Shown: positions 14,451-15,250 of the stretch, one piece after another
Layout of the letters: each line of letters starts with the position of its first letter
Numbering within the stretch: position 1 is the stretch's first letter
Made by a program: the position numbers and the translations under genes
Notes under the pieces: model-generated
Database searches by the model: none
What the model saw: the letters and a program-made list of their open reading frames with translations, nothing else
What the model was told of the DNA's origin: nothing
Origin: Desulfobacteraceae bacterium
Lineage (GTDB): Bacteria; Desulfobacterota; Desulfobacteria; Desulfobacterales; JAUWMJ01
Reading direction: 5' to 3'
DNA: 15,250 bases
Assembly (NCBI GenBank): GCA_030612225.1
Contig: JAUWOH010000027.1
Location: 1 to 15,250, forward strand

Positions 14451-14562
14451 GCGCCGAACAACTCATTGCACCGGAGCGCGGGACAGCGAGCTTCTCAAAA
14501 TTGTTCGTGACATCGTTGGTTGAATGGCGGTTGCACGCGCCCGGTGAATTCGGCCGTTAATC
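14451..14562 (+). other. attC-like integron recombination site
   Basis: The arms have attC order. AAC (14457-14459) faces GTT (14556-14558). An unpaired 5-base spacer (14460-14464) faces a 6-base one (14550-14555). ATT-G-CACCGG-A-GCGCG (14465-14480) pairs with CGCGC-CCGGTG-AAT (14536-14549), with G14468 and A14475 extrahelical. A variable middle of about 55 bases lies between. Recombination would cut at G^TTAATC. The site begins three bases after the FRG stop, as expected for a cassette. No integron integrase is present in this window. Confidence 0.6.
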
Positions 14563-14881
14563 TCCAGATATCAACATATCGGCAAGATCAGACCGGTTTG
14601 AAAAGTTGTGATATTTAGGATATCTGTAATTAAGGTTACCCTGTGGTATTCTCAATAAATCACCAGTCCGAAATTTCTTGACATTGCATGGTATCCCATA
14701 TATTTAAACTTTAATATTATGCTCATCTGAACCTCAATCTCAGGCTCACAATTACTTTTCGTTAACTATTTTTCGCTATTTCTACCTATCATTGAATCGA
14801 TGCTAAACTTCTAAATGCTCTTCCCTCTAAAAGATACTGGTTTTTCTCAAATATAATATATCAGTTTAGGTAAAGATTAAT
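14563..14881 (+). other. AT-rich region without a clear gene
   Basis: Beyond the attC-like site I see no coding sequence. It includes a sigma-70-like promoter (listed separately) and low-complexity AT sequence up to the ATG at 14882. Confidence 0.4.
14678..14706 (+). promoter_or_regulatory. Sigma-70-like promoter before the terminal genes
   Basis: Perfect TTGACA (14678-14683), then TATATT after 15 bases (14699-14704) or TATTTA after 17 (14701-14706). The first nine bases, TTGACATTG, equal those of the hipBA promoter. The first possible start codon is about 175 bases downstream, leaving a long leader. Confidence 0.45.
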
Positions 14882-15097
14882 ATGGAGAAACCTCTCAAAA
14901 TGTGCCTACCCCTCCCCCAACAGGATTTTTTAGCCTTGTTGGGAAACCCATTGATGCCAAACTATAGTAAATCCTCGGTTTCTACGATCTCATATTATGA
15001 CTGGTCTGATCCTTCACCAGACTGCGGATACGTCTTGATATTTTGGGTCTGGCTTACGGACGATTTTCATTTAAATAATAAAAAGAGAGCAGCTTGA
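14882..15097 (+). CDS. Doubtful small ORF of unknown function
   Basis: 71-aa frame starting MEKPLKMCLPLPQQDFLALL and ending FHLNNKKRAA. I recognise nothing in it. In its favour, its TGA overlaps the ATG of the next frame (TGATG), and AGG precedes the start. Against it are its unusual composition and a hairpin inside it (CCCAACAGG near 14928 facing CCTTGTTGGG). It could be leader sequence for the next gene. Confidence 0.25.
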   Translation: MEKPLKMCLPLPQQDFLALLGNPLMPNYSKSSVSTISYYDWSDPSPDCGYVLIFWVWLTDDFHLNNKKRAA

Positions 15098-15250
15098 TGG
15101 CAATCTCTCAAAGCTATAAAAACCATTTTATACCAAAGAGAGTATTAGTTCTCATTGGTATATTTTTAATTTTTGTTTTCATTATCACAAGTTTCCATAA
15201 TCACGAGGATGGAGAAGAACATGAGACATGCTTAATCTGTATTCTAATTG
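15097..15250 (+). CDS. Small membrane protein with His/Cys motif, 3' end outside window
   Basis: The visible 51 residues begin MAISQSYKNHFIPKRV, then one hydrophobic helix (about residues 17-34, VLVLIGIFLIFVFIITSF), then HNHEDGEEHETCLIC. The His/acidic/Cys cluster right after the helix could bind a metal. It resembles small proteins found near metal transport genes in deltaproteobacteria, but this is an impression. GAGAG lies upstream of ATG 15097. The frame is open at the window edge, so length and neighbours are unknown. Confidence 0.55.
   Translation, partial: MAISQSYKNHFIPKRVLVLIGIFLIFVFIITSFHNHEDGEEHETCLICILI

Noticed and set aside
13314..14562. A complete integron platform
   Set aside because: There is only one attC-like site, no intI and no attI. 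The toxin-antitoxin genes upstream have no attC after them.
14925..14960. Terminator hairpin CCCAACAGG...CCTTGTTGGG
   Set aside because: The T-run is in the loop rather than after the stem, so it does not fit an intrinsic terminator.
1..15250. CRISPR array, tRNA or rRNA genes
   Set aside because: No regularly spaced direct repeats, and no tRNA- or rRNA-like segments were seen on either strand.

Overview
The window looks like chromosomal DNA of a mesophilic bacterium of the Desulfobacterota (deltaproteobacterial) type. This is an inference from moderate AT richness, the protein flavour of SMC, FtsY, HU and the polar amino-acid ABC transporter, and several palindromic interspersed repeats of a kind I associate with Desulfobacterales; no rRNA or other taxonomic marker is present.

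Positions 1-7253 are ordinary housekeeping DNA: the end of an amino-acid ABC permease and its ATPase, smc, ftsY and an HU-type DNA-binding protein on the + strand, then a convergent acylphosphatase. The gaps between them hold structured repeats: a palindrome-rich element after the ATPase, a MITE-like element with terminal inverted repeats between smc and ftsY, a 46-nt-arm hairpin after ftsY, and a bidirectional terminator between hup and acyP. The element after the ATPase recurs inverted at 7303-7535 and so brackets smc-ftsY-hup-acyP. Both copies include about the last 50 bases of an ATPase gene, so the ligase gene next to copy 2 ends in a relic of an ABC ATPase 3' end.

Positions 7518-10376 (- strand) form a likely three-gene operon: a small unknown protein, a nucleoside phosphorylase that overlaps it, and a divergent 612-aa NAD-dependent DNA ligase.

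From about 10400 the window becomes an accessory island: repeats, two toxin-antitoxin modules in tandem (hipBA-like, then a TIGR02574/ParE-RelE pair), and debris. Two degraded pieces of a Bro-N-type prophage antirepressor lie on either side of the toxin-antitoxin modules, both on the - strand but with the N-terminal piece at the left, the reverse of what a simple insertion would give. Next comes a 264-bp element with perfect 22-bp terminal inverted repeats that encloses only the frameshifted C-terminal end of a REP-associated (RAYT/Y1) transposase. It abuts an FRG-domain gene lacking a normal N-terminus, and that gene is followed at once by a sequence with attC (integron recombination site) architecture and no integrase in view. 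The window ends in AT-rich DNA and the start of a small membrane protein with a His/Cys-rich motif.

No single complete new system is evident. The most distinctive points are the FRG gene plus attC-like site, the permuted antirepressor halves around two toxin-antitoxin modules, and the inverted duplication carrying a piece of the ABC ATPase gene.
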